A stretch of DNA of 64,000 nt from Nymphaea colorata. Its lineage: Eukaryota > Streptophyta > Magnoliopsida > Nymphaeales > Nymphaeaceae. A program made the translations under genes and the position numbers. Below the pieces are notes generated by a model. It saw nothing but the letters and a program-made list of their open reading frames with translations. It searched no databases and was not told the DNA's origin. The stretch covers positions 12,558,704 to 12,622,703 of the forward strand of contig NC_045139.1 of the NCBI RefSeq assembly GCF_008831285.2, in the 5' to 3' direction. Shown here piece by piece: positions 33,705-44,427 of this stretch (its first letter is position 1; every line of letters starts with the position of its first letter).

Positions 33705-34210
33705 AGGAAAGATGAAACTTCTTTATTTCTTCTCACACTTTATTGTTACACGCCACTTTACAATGAGCACAAGTGTGCTTTATATCATGAACGAAATAAT
33801 ATTCTAGAGAGGACCCGTTACATACATATCTCAATTTGTTAAGAGAATAACAAATAATTGTTGCTCTGCTCCACTACAAGTTCCAGCATGTGTGGCCACT
33901 TCTGATCTTTCATACAACGTCTGATACTTGAAATATTTTAGAATGCATCTAAGATTGTATTATGTATTCTGATTTTCTTTGCAGTGTATTTCAGCTGAGT
34001 TAATAGTTTGGTTAACTCAGAAAGATAGCGGATGAAGATCAACTTAGTAGCCTCAACGGGGACAACATACTCAAAAGTTTAGAAAATGCCAAAATCCACT
34101 ATCCTTATCACAATCAACCACCCATAAATAAAACCACTCCCTTTCATTCTTAGCATGGATATATTCTCATATATGTTGGTTGCCATTCTCACCACACGTT
34201 CTTCAGTTTT
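33705..34210 (-). repeat. Probable 5' LTR of the gag remnant (minus strand)
   Basis: Non-coding DNA directly upstream, in element orientation, of the perfect primer site. It contains AATAAAG signals when read on the minus strand. The outer border and a second copy are not seen. Confidence 0.45.
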
Positions 34211-34216
34211 CTTCAT

Positions 34217-34480
34217 TTAGGGGCCGTTTGATGGCCTGGAAATATATTTTTGGAAATATATTTCTGGAAATATAAGAAATGGAAAAATGGAATGGGAAAA
34301 ATCTTTCCAATTCCAATTTTGGTGTGTGTGTGATGACTCAGAAATATATTTCCAATTCTATATTTCTGAGTTTGATGGTACAGAAATATATTTTCAGATT
34401 TCCAGAAAATTAATTCTTAGTTTGATGATAAGGAAACATTTGTCCAGATTTACAAAAATTAGATAAATAACCACACCAAA
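34217..34480. mobile_element. MITE or DNA transposon end, GGGGCCGTTTGATGG type
   Basis: After TTA (34214-34216) comes GGGGCCGTTTGATGGCC, followed by repeated GGAAATATATTT or TTTCTGGAAATAT motifs in both orientations. This is a typical PIF/Harbinger-like end. No convincing partner end was found; the TTTCTGGAAAA and TTCCGGAAAA-rich stretch at 37155-37320 is a possible but weak candidate, which would make one element of about 3.1 kb carrying the PPR fragment. Confidence 0.45.
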
Positions 34481-36230
34481 TACATAAATAACCCTCCATT
34501 GCGAGTCTTTTTCCTGCAAGAACACAAATATCTGCAGTAAAATTTGAAGAACATATCAACGCATCAAGCTCTCCAGCTTTACAACATAAAGAAGGATAAC
34601 ATCAAAAGCAAATAAGTAGCATGATCCACGTCCAACATTGTGTGAATATACAAAGTCGCTTCTTGTAAACCTGAAAAAAATATGGACTTGTGATAAACAG
34701 TAATTACAGAACAAAATCAGCCCTGATATGCAACCCAGTGGAAAAAGGAAGGCTACAGGGCTATCCTATTAAGTCGAAGAAACCAAAGCAGTACACCTCC
34801 CTCAGTATCATATCGCGTATTCAATAGTATCTCAAATACATTCAATGGAAATATGTTAATCTTGAAGGCAGTGGCTGAAGAATACGAGGGGAGCGACTGG
34901 AGTATTTGACAGAGTACTTGCAATGGCGCTGTTGTTGATCATTGAAGCATTTAAATGGGAAGGAAAAAATGTCAACTTCCTCAGGATTTACAAACCCACA
35001 TATATAACTCTGCTCAGAGCCTTAACTTCCTCAGGATTTACAAACCCACAAATCTTGTTGGTCATGCTTATGCTAGACCATGGGTTCAGGGCCATAACTG
35101 CCCAATTCATGCATGTGAGCTTTCTTCGCATCGTCTGTGGAAAAGAACATGCTTTAATCAGTTCCAAATCCTTCCGGAAAAAGAACAAGAGTTAAAAAGT
35201 TCCAACATATTCATAATAAATATTCACACCATAAACTGGACAATACTATCATCCACTCAAAAATGTTAAAAACTAGCATAAGCATGAGCTTCATATGGAT
35301 AGTCAGCAAAGTTCAGCCAACAATTATCCAATTTAAGGAAACATAAAACAGATATTTGCTCAATGGGTGCTATTGTAGTTGCAGATGTAGTCAGTTTTAA
35401 ATAATGGCAAAATCATGGACCTTTTATTATTACTAAACCACCTATTCTCGAACATAGCCAGCCCAAACTTGAAGTCTTTCATAGCCAGCCCAAACTTGAA
35501 GTCTTTCTTTTTTGTGTGAAAGAACTCAGTATTCAGTTGGGTGTCTTCTCAGCCGATTCTACCCATTTGTCAGCTAAACGACGGTTGGATCTTGCTGCAG
35601 CTAGAAGCAGTAATATCAGCCATTTTGCAGCCACTTTTACCTGACAGGAAAAGGAGGAGACGATGGTTCCTATATTAACCAGTCATGCTTCAAACATATG
35701 CTGTATGTTTGAGTTATCTTAAATGCATGCTGGGATGCAATCAAACCTGTAGCAAGTAGAGGTTTTGGTTACTTGAATGTGAACAGTGCAGGTGCAATTT
35801 TTACCTTTATGAGGAAATCTGATTTATTGTTTTTGGTTACTACTAGTGCAAAGTAAAAAAGACAATTTCTGCAGCATTTCTGCCTGAAGCAGAAAGCCAA
35901 GAAACGACAACTACCCAACTAGTGACAAAAGCATAATGGAAGATCTAAGAAAACCCCTGACAGGCATCGAAGGGGTTATAAAAGGTATTCAAGAGATCAT
36001 GAAAGAAACAGAACTCAGAACCAAGTGAAAAGATTGATGCCTAACAAAATGAAAAAGAAGTTTGACTGCATCATCTTATAGAAACAGGAATTGCAAAAAG
36101 AAATGATCATAAAATTAGAAGAGATACATGTACATGAAAAACAAAAACATTCATAAATAGCCGTTACCTGACTAGACAGAAGGGTGGCAGCCCCATAGCA
36201 GCATAAATCTCAGAGTATGATTACCACAAG
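34481..36230. other. Unassigned DNA with two short tandem duplications
   Basis: No gene recognised. A 50 bp-spaced duplication (AACTTCCTCAGGATTTACAA at 34974 and 35024) and a 27 bp duplication (from CATAGCCAGCCCAAACTTG, 35453 and 35480) are visible. The region may be the former 3' part of the PPR locus that follows on the minus strand. Confidence 0.5.
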
Positions 36231-36234
36231 ATAG

Positions 36235-36660
36235 CTACTGCTGATCCAGTACTCTGTATCTCCTATATGAATCAATCAGACGTGGGTTATATCCCTTCTG
36301 AAGCATTTCATCCATCCATACCTCAGCGTCCCTAAGCCTGCCATATCTCCGAAAACCATTTTTTAGTATGTCGTGCGTCCACATGTTGGGAGGATGTTCG
36401 CTTTCCCTCATTCTGTTTACCCAATTACAGGCATCGTCAACCTTTCCGTCTCTACAAAGAGCACGCAGCAACATGTTGTACGTGATGGTTGTTGACAGGG
36501 AAAAGCTGTTCAATTAACTCTCCCAAATTTTCCGAAAGTATTGGTAACACCTCCCTACCATCCCCAGTAGCAAATGCACTAAATAATCGACCATTTTCTT
36601 CCGCTCGACGGGACCCAGCGGCAGGAAGGGGGGAATGATCTTGGGGAGCGTGGCAGGTGA
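36235..36660 (-). pseudogene. PPR protein fragment, frameshifted
   Basis: On the minus strand 36513-36235 encodes TTITYNMLLRALCRDGKVDD, then NWVNRMRESEHPPNMWTHDI and RRYGRLRDAEVWMDEMLQKG, ending RRYRVLDQQ and a stop. This is about two P-type pentatricopeptide repeats at a C-terminal end; family members bind organelle RNA. The frame is closed by a stop just upstream (36514-36516). A different frame upstream (about 36590-36510) reads GRLFSAFATGDGREVLPILS followed by ENLGELIEQLFP and appears to be the continuation, so a frameshift near 36505 is likely. A Ser/Pro-rich, transit-peptide-like stretch lies at about 36660-37050. Only about two repeats remain where whole PPR proteins carry ten or more. 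Confidence 0.65.
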
Positions 36661-37059
36661 TGTATGGAGATAGACCGGGGGAGGGAGAGAGGAAGGAGGA
36701 AGGCTTCCGGCCAGTAGGGGTAGGAAGACGAGGAGGAATCCATGGCGGAGAGAGAAGGAGGAGGAGCTGCTCCGCCTGGTTGAGCGGAGCAATACCAACA
36801 TGCTTTGACGCGCAGGGTCATGGGCAGAATGGAGAAAAGGGTGCCAGAGGAAGCGAGATTGAAAGAGAGAGAGCGAGAAAAAAAGAGAGAACAACCGGAA
36901 AGAGATAAACAGAGAGAAATGGATGTACCTTTCACCGACGGCCGGCGATACATGCCCGACGCACCGAGAGTGGAAGAGAAGCCGTGGGAGAAATGAACCT
37001 CCTGCTTCACGGCGCGTGAGGACGCAGAGTATGCGTTGCGTGAGGACGAAGACGAAGAG

Positions 37060-37330
37060 GGCTGCGTGAGGACGAAGACGAAGAGGACTGCGGCTGCGAG
37101 AGGCGACTGAGGGAAGAGGCGATACGCGCGACCGTGCCCTAACGGTCCGTAAAAAATTTCCGGAAAATTATTTCCGTCTCTCCAGGTGGAGATTTTTTTC
37201 TGGAAAAAATTTTCCGGAATCGACTTCAACGGTCGATTATTTTTTTCCGCGTTTGTTACGCAGGAAAAATTTTGAAATTTTGAATTTTTTTTCTGGGTGA
37301 ACAGTATTTTTCTGGGTCAATCATAGTGAA
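37060..37330. repeat. TTTCCGGAAA-rich inverted motif cluster
   Basis: Many copies of TTTCCGGAAAA, TTTTTCTGGAAAA and TTTCTGGGT in both orientations, plus GCGTTTGTTACGCAGGAAAA at 37239, resemble subterminal regions of a DNA transposon. Borders cannot be defined. Confidence 0.4.
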
Positions 37331-39780
37331 AATGGCAACCACCAATCTTGCGAGCGAGGTTCGTTACCGCACTTGGGTCATGGTTTGGATCTTGCCTATC
37401 ACTTTCCTCAACAATTCCAAGATAATGGCTTGACTTAATGATAGCATGACTATTAGTTCATCCTTCCTCAAATTGGACGAGGAATTATTTGCCAAGTCCA
37501 GTTTGATGCAAAGATCTCTTTAACATGAATCAGGGATTACCTCTTTGATGAAGAAGGTGGCAAATTCTAATGAAGAAGACAGCAGTCTCTTAATCAATAT
37601 GCCTAGATCTTCAATAAGCAGCTTTTCATTCTCTATTGTTGCCAAATATGTCATACTTGGACTTTGTTTCAAAGTTCAGATTAATCCTATTTTCTTTCAC
37701 CATATTTTGGAATGGGATGTGGAGATTTTCCTATTTTGGTACCTGTTCAAAGGAACATAAAAACAAAGATGAAAATAAATAATAAATTAATGTGGCTGAA
37801 ATATTTTCTAGTCCACAGGAGGCCACCATCGACCTTAGCCAATAGTATGATAGAAATTCAATATTTATATGTTGTTACTTGCTCGGCACTATCATCATGA
37901 CCAGCACTAAATCTAGATTTTATATAATCACATTCAGATTTGATCACAATAGACTGTTTTCTCAATCTCCTTGATAGTGGAAGCATTAATAATGTCATTA
38001 GCAGCAACATATTGCTCATAAATTTTCAACATTATCTTCTTTGGATCAATTTCCTTAGTAATTGCAAGATAATGACTTCACTTTCCTTAATGATAGAATG
38101 ACTATTCCAAAGTAATGCGATCACAGATACTAAGAGAATGAATTTCCAAATCCCTAGCTACATAAAGCTAGGAGCATTTTGAACTATTATGTTTTTCCTT
38201 TAGGTGAACACAATTGGTACTACAACTGTGGCGTCATCATGATTAATCAAGATTGGAAGAACAATATTCCAATTTCCATTAATAAAAAAGAACCAAATAA
38301 TGTAATAAGTTGTGTCGCACTTCCAAAAGGAATTTAAGCAACTAAAACACAACCAAGAAGATAGTTCACATGCCTTTGATTGTCAAACAGAAAGCACTGT
38401 GAATTTGCTGGTATGCAGTAAGGACTCTTCTTGTATGTTTTATTCAAGATGAATGACATTTTATTATGATCACTTCCTTGTACCTTTTTTTTGTCTTGTA
38501 ATGACAACTTGTGTAATAAACTTTCCACAAACTTGATGGCTCCATCAATAAGATTTACCTGATGAACAAAGCTGTTATTGACACCCATTATGATATCTAA
38601 GTTAAATTAATTAATTCTAAACTTTTTAAATCTAAAGCAACAAAAAATGTTGCACACCATCATTAAAGGTGTCACATGAATCTCTGCCCTTACATATATG
38701 GAATCACAGTTATTATTTCTATATATGTACAACTAGAACTACAACAATTGTTAAATTTAGAATAGCACATGACTGGATCCCATTCCTAATTAATCCACTG
38801 AGTTTTTAAAAACAAACTTTACAACCCATGCATCAATTCCCAACACTTAAAGCCTTGTGCATGTAGTTTTACCATTATCCACATCCTAAGGCAGATCACC
38901 TACAGCCTTTTGTCATGTTACAACCTTCATCCCACTCTAAAATCCTAAAAGCCTTACCTGAATTGATTCCCTCTCTTGACACCCTCACACATCCTCCACC
39001 TTTCTCTCTATCAATTGTTCGAGATGGTAAGATAGATCGTCCAATAAAGAAAAGGAGAAGGAGAGATAAGGTAGAATCAATAGGTATTCGCTATTGTTGT
39101 TCATATGTTTGTTGTGTTCCTCCTTTTTTATTCATGATTTTGATTTTCATAGATAAAACAAGAGTAAAGTCTACCTAGAGCTTAATTTGGAAGTTAACTA
39201 TATTCAAGTGGTCTTGATTTACCTCGGCCTTCATCCGTTTGACACATATGCATACAAATCTCGCAACATGAAGATATGTTCTGAACGACAACTTTAAAAA
39301 CTATGACTAAATGTTTGTATCTGGCATGGAACCATTAATAAAAGTATTACAAACTATGGTTGATGCTTTTGTGGCCAAAATCTTTTGTTACAATTTTTAG
39401 CTTTTAGCTGTGGGTTTCCTGTACGTATGTAAAAGTATATAAAATATTTTACGTGTGATGAAACTTTTCAACTGACCATATCTTGTTAATTGACATTAAT
39501 TAAAAATCAAAATGTTATATGATTTCCATGATCATCTGTTTTTAGCTCTGCCATGCGAATTATTAAGTACATATTATAAGTCCATCTTTTTTTGTTGAGA
39601 CAATCTTGGCTCTTATTTTCCACCTAAGGTCTTTGTTAAACTTGCAAAATAAGTATAATAAAAACTTTTTAGTTATCTTCATTTAATATCTCTACAAGTG
39701 ATATCTAAAACAACAAATCCAGTTTATTTGCCTCCTTCCTTCTAGAAACACCACTAGCTAGTGCTCTTACTACTTAAAGT
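37331..39780. other. Unassigned AT-rich DNA
   Basis: No gene that I can support. Two stretches at about 37410-37465 and 38050-38105 share GATAATG(G/A)CTT and CTTAATGATAG(C/A)ATGACTATT in the same order, so they are a diverged duplication. The minus frame at 38334-38588 shows no recognised domain. Confidence 0.5.
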
Positions 39781-39784
39781 TGTC

Positions 39785-41260
39785 CTTTATTTATACACCA
39801 CAACAATGTCGGTCATCCGCAATGCACTCTGTGCACGGTATGGGTCGTTGGGATGATTACCCGACTCGCTTGAGCCGACTCTCGCACCAACGTCTTTCCC
39901 CGCATTATAAATTTCATGTGAAATCTATCTCCTCGATATAACAACGTGGAGGCTGAAGACTCTTGTTTGAACCTCTCTCGAAGACTTGAAGCTTCAATCG
40001 GCAGAGTAATTCTATATCCTGCCTCAGAAAAGGGATTCGTGCACCAGCATCTACACCCTCTTTGGCAAGCCCCCATTGCAGGCAGTAGTTGAAGCATCTG
40101 ATTGAGGTAGAGAGTGTGAAGTGTCTCCCGATACCTTAGGTCCAGAAATGATCTCTCATTCTCTGGCGGCCACTGGTGGTGATCTCCGTCTCAGGTACCT
40201 CTGTTTCTCTCTTTGTGGCTGCTAGTTATTGTCGGATCTGTCTTCCCTTCTGCTTCTTCTTCTTTTTCTTGTCTTTGTCCCAGTTTCTATTTGTTTCTTG
40301 TTTGCCCTCTCCTCCTTTCGACCTACTCTTCTCCTTTCTTTCATTTATCTTGTTTTCTCTTTTCGGGGGAAGGGTGGGGGTATCTGTGTTTAGGTTTTCG
40401 ATTTATGAATTTCTGTATATCTTTTCTTTTTTGTGAGTTGATGAAGGTTTTCAATTCATTCTCATTAAAACAAATGGGGTGGCTGTATGGTTGTAGATAG
40501 ATAGAGGCGTTACATAATTCCTCTTCCTTCATCCTCCTACTCACTGTTTATTCTCAATCCTCTTCTTCATTTTTGTAAGTGTTCTCTCTCAGTTATCTCT
40601 CTCTGTGTGATCCTTTTTTCTTTTAATCAATTAGATAAGGATTCAAAACCTCATTCAAGATATTCCTCATCTAACGCTATCTGCCACTTGCTCAAAAGCA
40701 TGATAACCAGTGAACAGCAAAAGAAACCTGGTTTTATAAAATAAAAAGAATAAAATACTTTTTTTTTTTTTTATGCATATGCACATGAATAACAATCTTG
40801 GTACACATTTTGTGGTTTTGTCCGGATTTTGTTGTACTTATTACTAGTATCTACTACGGTAAACAGTTTTTTGATTCCCATTCTCCATCCCAGTGAGTAA
40901 TAGGAGCAACATTTGCATTTGCGCCACAATGGATTCATTTTTGTGGAAGCTCTGGGCTTGCAACTCACTCCAAGAGTGCATCCAATATATTGCCTGTGAA
41001 ACCATTACGAATTTCACATCCATGATTAATGTCCAAGCCATTATTCAATTCTTCCACACGAGCAAGTTGGAAGTAGTGCTTTAGTCATCCTGCAGTGACA
41101 CTACTTAGTTTGCCATATTATCTAATGAGTTGTTAGAGAATTTCACCTTCACAGTGACAGATATACTATGTTTAGAAAAATGTCCATACACCACTCAGTC
41201 ACATGACAGTGCCGTTAGCCATCTTAACCTGGAGATACACAATGGGCAGCTATTGTCATA
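39785..41260. other. GC-richer block with possible untranslated exon (speculative)
   Basis: A TATA-like TTTATTTATACACC near 39786 precedes a GC-richer stretch to 40194 that ends with a strong donor context (CTCAG/GTACCT) after a short ATG frame at 40149. CT-rich DNA follows. It could be a promoter and leader of a transcript, but no coding exon is convincing. Confidence 0.25.
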
Positions 41261-41262
41261 GG

Positions 41263-41450
41263 GATGTTCAATAAATAGAGCCAACTCAGGCTCGATTGAA
41301 CTCACGCACGCACTTAAAATCGGCTCCTGTTTGGCTCATTTAACAAACGAGTCAAGCTCGAGCTTACATTAAAACTTGAGATGTTAAAGTAGTCAAGCTC
41401 AAGTTTCATAAACTCGACTCATTTAAACTTATTCTCGTGTACAGTCATAA
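41263..41450. mobile_element. hAT-like MITE copy of the CTCGAGCTCG family
   Basis: AGGGATGTTCAATAAATAGA followed by GCCAACTCAGGCTCGATT and CGAGTCAAGCTCGAGCTTA matches the left parts of the copies at 22688 and 48511 in the same order. The right half seems missing. Confidence 0.6.
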
Positions 41451-41832
41451 GTGAACCCCTTTTAAAATTTCAAAAAAATAAAAAAATAGTGAACAAGAGA
41501 ATATAAGTTTCTCTTTTAAAACTGCTAAAATTTTAAGGGCACTTCTATAATTTTCTATCCCTAGGTGTATGTAGTCATTTAGTGGGTCTTTCCTCATTTT
41601 TCATCGGATGTTCTCTATCTTCTCGTGCTCGAGGGTTTTCTCTAATGGTCTTGCAGTTTTTTCTGGCAGGCTGAATCTTGCGGCGGCCATTTCAGGCCAG
41701 AGAGGGAGACTGGGTGATGCATAGTTTGTTGTCATCACCAGTGATCTTACAGTGATGCTACAACGTTGAAGAGTTCCCACTACGTACTCTTCTTGTTGAC
41801 TTTGCATCTGTTTGTTTAAGACTTTGCTGATG

Positions 41833-41834
<2 letters not shown>

Positions 41835-41879
<45 letters not shown>
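41835..41879. repeat. AG microsatellite
   Basis: About 22 AG units, uninterrupted. Read on the minus strand it lies within a frame that encodes Ser-Leu repeats and is probably not coding. Confidence 0.9.
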
Positions 41880-41882
<3 letters not shown>

Positions 41883-41899
41883 CTTTGCCTGGTGCTTCA

Positions 41900-42820
41900 T
41901 TGGGTTTTGCCATTTCTACGACCAGTGGTGACTGCTTGATTTTTGTTTGAAAAATATACGTTTTTTTCAGCTGGATTAGATGGGGATTTTTCTTTAAGAT
42001 GTCATATGATTGAGTCTATAAGGATTTGACATAAAAATTCAACCTGAAGCAACTTGCATTTGATCGAACTTGAATCAAAACTCTTTGCCAGTTGTGTTCC
42101 ATTTTGCAGTAGTGAATTAACTATTTCTATACAAAATCTGATTTTCTGTTTGGATTTATTTGGGTCTTTTGCTTCCAATACTTTTGTCATCAAGTTGTAT
42201 GAATTTAGGAGCAAAAATTGACAACAAACATCAATATTCAACCAGGTTTTGAATAAAAACATGAAAAGCGTTTCTACGTCTTCTCTAAAAAATACATAAT
42301 CGTTTCTAATTTATAAATGAAAATTTTATGAAAATCTAGCTTTTTCTAGGAATAGAATATTTTCTTTTCTTTGTGGCGGTTCTATTTCTGCTTATCTGAA
42401 CGATGTGTCAGATTAGTACCTGGATTTGAAGCCACCTTTGCATAATTGCTGCTCGAGTTTTGTGATTCTTGACAGGGTTACATGTTCTTACGGAGTTTGA
42501 AGAATGTATCTGATGATGAAATTGCATGTTCTATTGTAGTTATAATTTTTAATGATCTCTTGCTTATGAATTGCAGGTGTTCTGCTTTGAGCGCTTATTT
42601 TCTGATCACTATACTAACTGTTCTTCTTGTTTGTCAACGATGAAGTATTCGCTTGCATAAATGCAACCACCTTGGTTGAACACCACAATCTAAGTACTTT
42701 TATTTATTCATTCTACTTCTGTACTTTTCTCAAGATTGAAATGTCTGCAATGGTGATATGAAAAGCTACTGCATGCTTGTGATGGATGCAATGGTTATAT
42801 CAAAGAAAAACGTTGTAAAA
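41900..42820. other. Unassigned intergenic DNA
   Basis: No gene recognised. A splice-acceptor-like TTGCAG/GTGTTCTG occurs at 42576 and opens a short hydrophobic frame (FLITILTVLLVC), judged insufficient to call a gene. Confidence 0.45.
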
Positions 42821-42829
42821 CGGTTGGGG

Positions 42830-43032
42830 AAATCTAATCCAAAAGTACAGCTGCTTTTCATAATCAGCCAACACCCAAAAATTTCTCCACTCAAAACTTC
42901 TTCTAGTTTATCAACACACCTTCATTTTAGGATGAGGTGAAGCTACTCATCTTCCACCCTCTATCAAGATAACTTTCCCTAGTAAAGTTTCCCTTTAAAT
43001 CAGGGCCGGTGTGCAATCAAACGCAGTACATT
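42830..43032. mobile_element. MITE copy, GCGTTTGATTGC family, reverse
   Basis: Its reverse complement begins GTACTGCGTTTGATTGC and runs through AAAGGGAAACTTTACTAG, AGGGTGGAAGATG and GTGTGTTGATAAAC, matching 18787-19010 in order with substitutions and small indels. Confidence 0.5.
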
Positions 43033-44260
43033 TAGTGCGAAATTGGATTTCACCCATGCGTGTATAATTTTTGAAATAGGTTTTTAACAAACAAAGTGAA
43101 GTTTTAGGATTTGATTTTTTCTTCTTTTCAATCTGCTCATAAACTCACAGCTCCAATCGGATCCAACTATGTCCATGCAACTGGATTTGGATCTTGGATC
43201 ACTAAGCAAACATGAGTTTCTCATGAAGATATCGAACGGCATCCTTCTTTTTTTCTTTTTCGGGTGAACCAACTTGAGGAGCCCTAAGTGCAATCAGATA
43301 AAACTCGGTCGATTCACACTGGCCTAACTCCAACCCGACCCGATCCACCACGAGCCTCAACTTGGAAGACCATGCAAAGGAACGAGAACCACAAGACCAC
43401 ACCGACCCGAGTTTGGGAACAAGGTCAAAAGAAGGAATAATCAAAGAAGGGGTGTAGCCAAGGTAGGCTCGCTTGGGTCTTTGTCCCACCTCATCATTTG
43501 TTTTGTATAAAAATTTTAAAAAACGATATGAAAAATGATATTTCGGCCCTACTCAAAATTTAAAAAATTTAATTTGATCTCCCTCATCAAAAAATTTTGG
43601 TTCCGCCCCTAAAAGGTAGGCCCACTAGCAAGAGCTGGTTCATGGGTAATGAGGTGGGCTGGTGAGTCGTGACGTAGCAAAGCACGAGCCATATGAACCA
43701 AAACCAAACCCAGCCACTCGCCTGGTCGCATTGATAGCTACTTTTATTATGTGACTTTAATGACGATGTTAATTGCTGAATTCATATTTTTAAAATATTT
43801 TTTTATCGGTGCAGGATATTACTAAATTACTTACAACTCAAGATGGCTTTAATGAACATCAAAATATTTTTTTTTATTTGCCCCGATAAAAGGAGTGCCC
43901 TTTCTCAAAGCTAGCAGTTTTTTTAAGTCTTCTCTTGTAAAATTCACCCAAAGCTAGCAGCTTTTTTAGGTGTGTGAAATGTTAAATAATGTGAAGAAAA
44001 GGATTGACATCCAATATCTTCATCGAATTTTATCAGCCAAGAAAATAAAATCTTAATAAAATTGGATCAGAACATGTTTTTTTTATTTTATTTCCGAAAA
44101 TTCGACGCCTACTTTTTAGTTATTGATACAAATGTTGCCTTTTTAGAAATCTATCTGTGATCAAGGAACAGAATAAACCATATGTGCATAAGTCGGAGAT
44201 GATTCCTTTGGAAGGGGCGAACGCTAATTCACGCGTGTCCCCCAGTCTGACGTATCTCTG
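43033..44260. other. Unassigned DNA upstream of the DUF1664 gene
   Basis: The minus-strand frames at 43084-43489 have no recognised domain. The last 150 bases are GC-richer and probably hold the promoter; no TATA box is clear. Confidence 0.45.
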
Positions 44261-44262
44261 CA

Positions 44263-44322
44263 ATGCTCGTTGAGAGAGGCGAAATAGTAACAGCTAGCCG
44301 TCAGCCCTCCGCAACAGAGGCT

Positions 44323-44365
<43 letters not shown>

Positions 44366-44427
44366 CTCCGTTGCCGAAGAAGGAAAAGGACAATGGTGCG
44401 TTGATTCTCTGCATCGTGAAAGGTGCG
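44263..44427 (+). promoter_or_regulatory. CT-microsatellite 5' leader, in frame with the DUF1664 start
   Basis: About 18 CT units (44327-44362) lie upstream of the chosen ATG. An earlier ATG at 44263 is in the same frame and would add 55 residues including a long Leu-Ser repeat. Family members start directly with the hydrophobic segment, so I treat this as untranslated, but it is in frame at the present repeat length. Confidence 0.55.

Noticed and set aside
36579-37229. A 216-codon minus-strand open frame.
   Set aside because: It is Ser/Pro-rich and overlaps two other open frames; GC bias explains its length. At most part of it is the old transit-peptide region of the PPR pseudogene.
34217-37330. 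A single 3.1 kb Harbinger element carrying the PPR fragment.
   Set aside because: The left end is good, but the proposed right end does not show a convincing inverted repeat or a TTA duplication, so I list the pieces separately.
40149-42640. A possible spliced micro-protein: ATG at 40149 to donor at 40194, joined to an acceptor at 42576, giving a short hydrophobic peptide.
   Set aside because: The frame can be joined, but the product would be under 40 residues, no homologue is recognised, and the intron would span unrelated DNA. Chance is the simpler reading.
43084-43489. Minus-strand open frames.
   Set aside because: No recognisable domain, and the two frames overlap each other out of phase.
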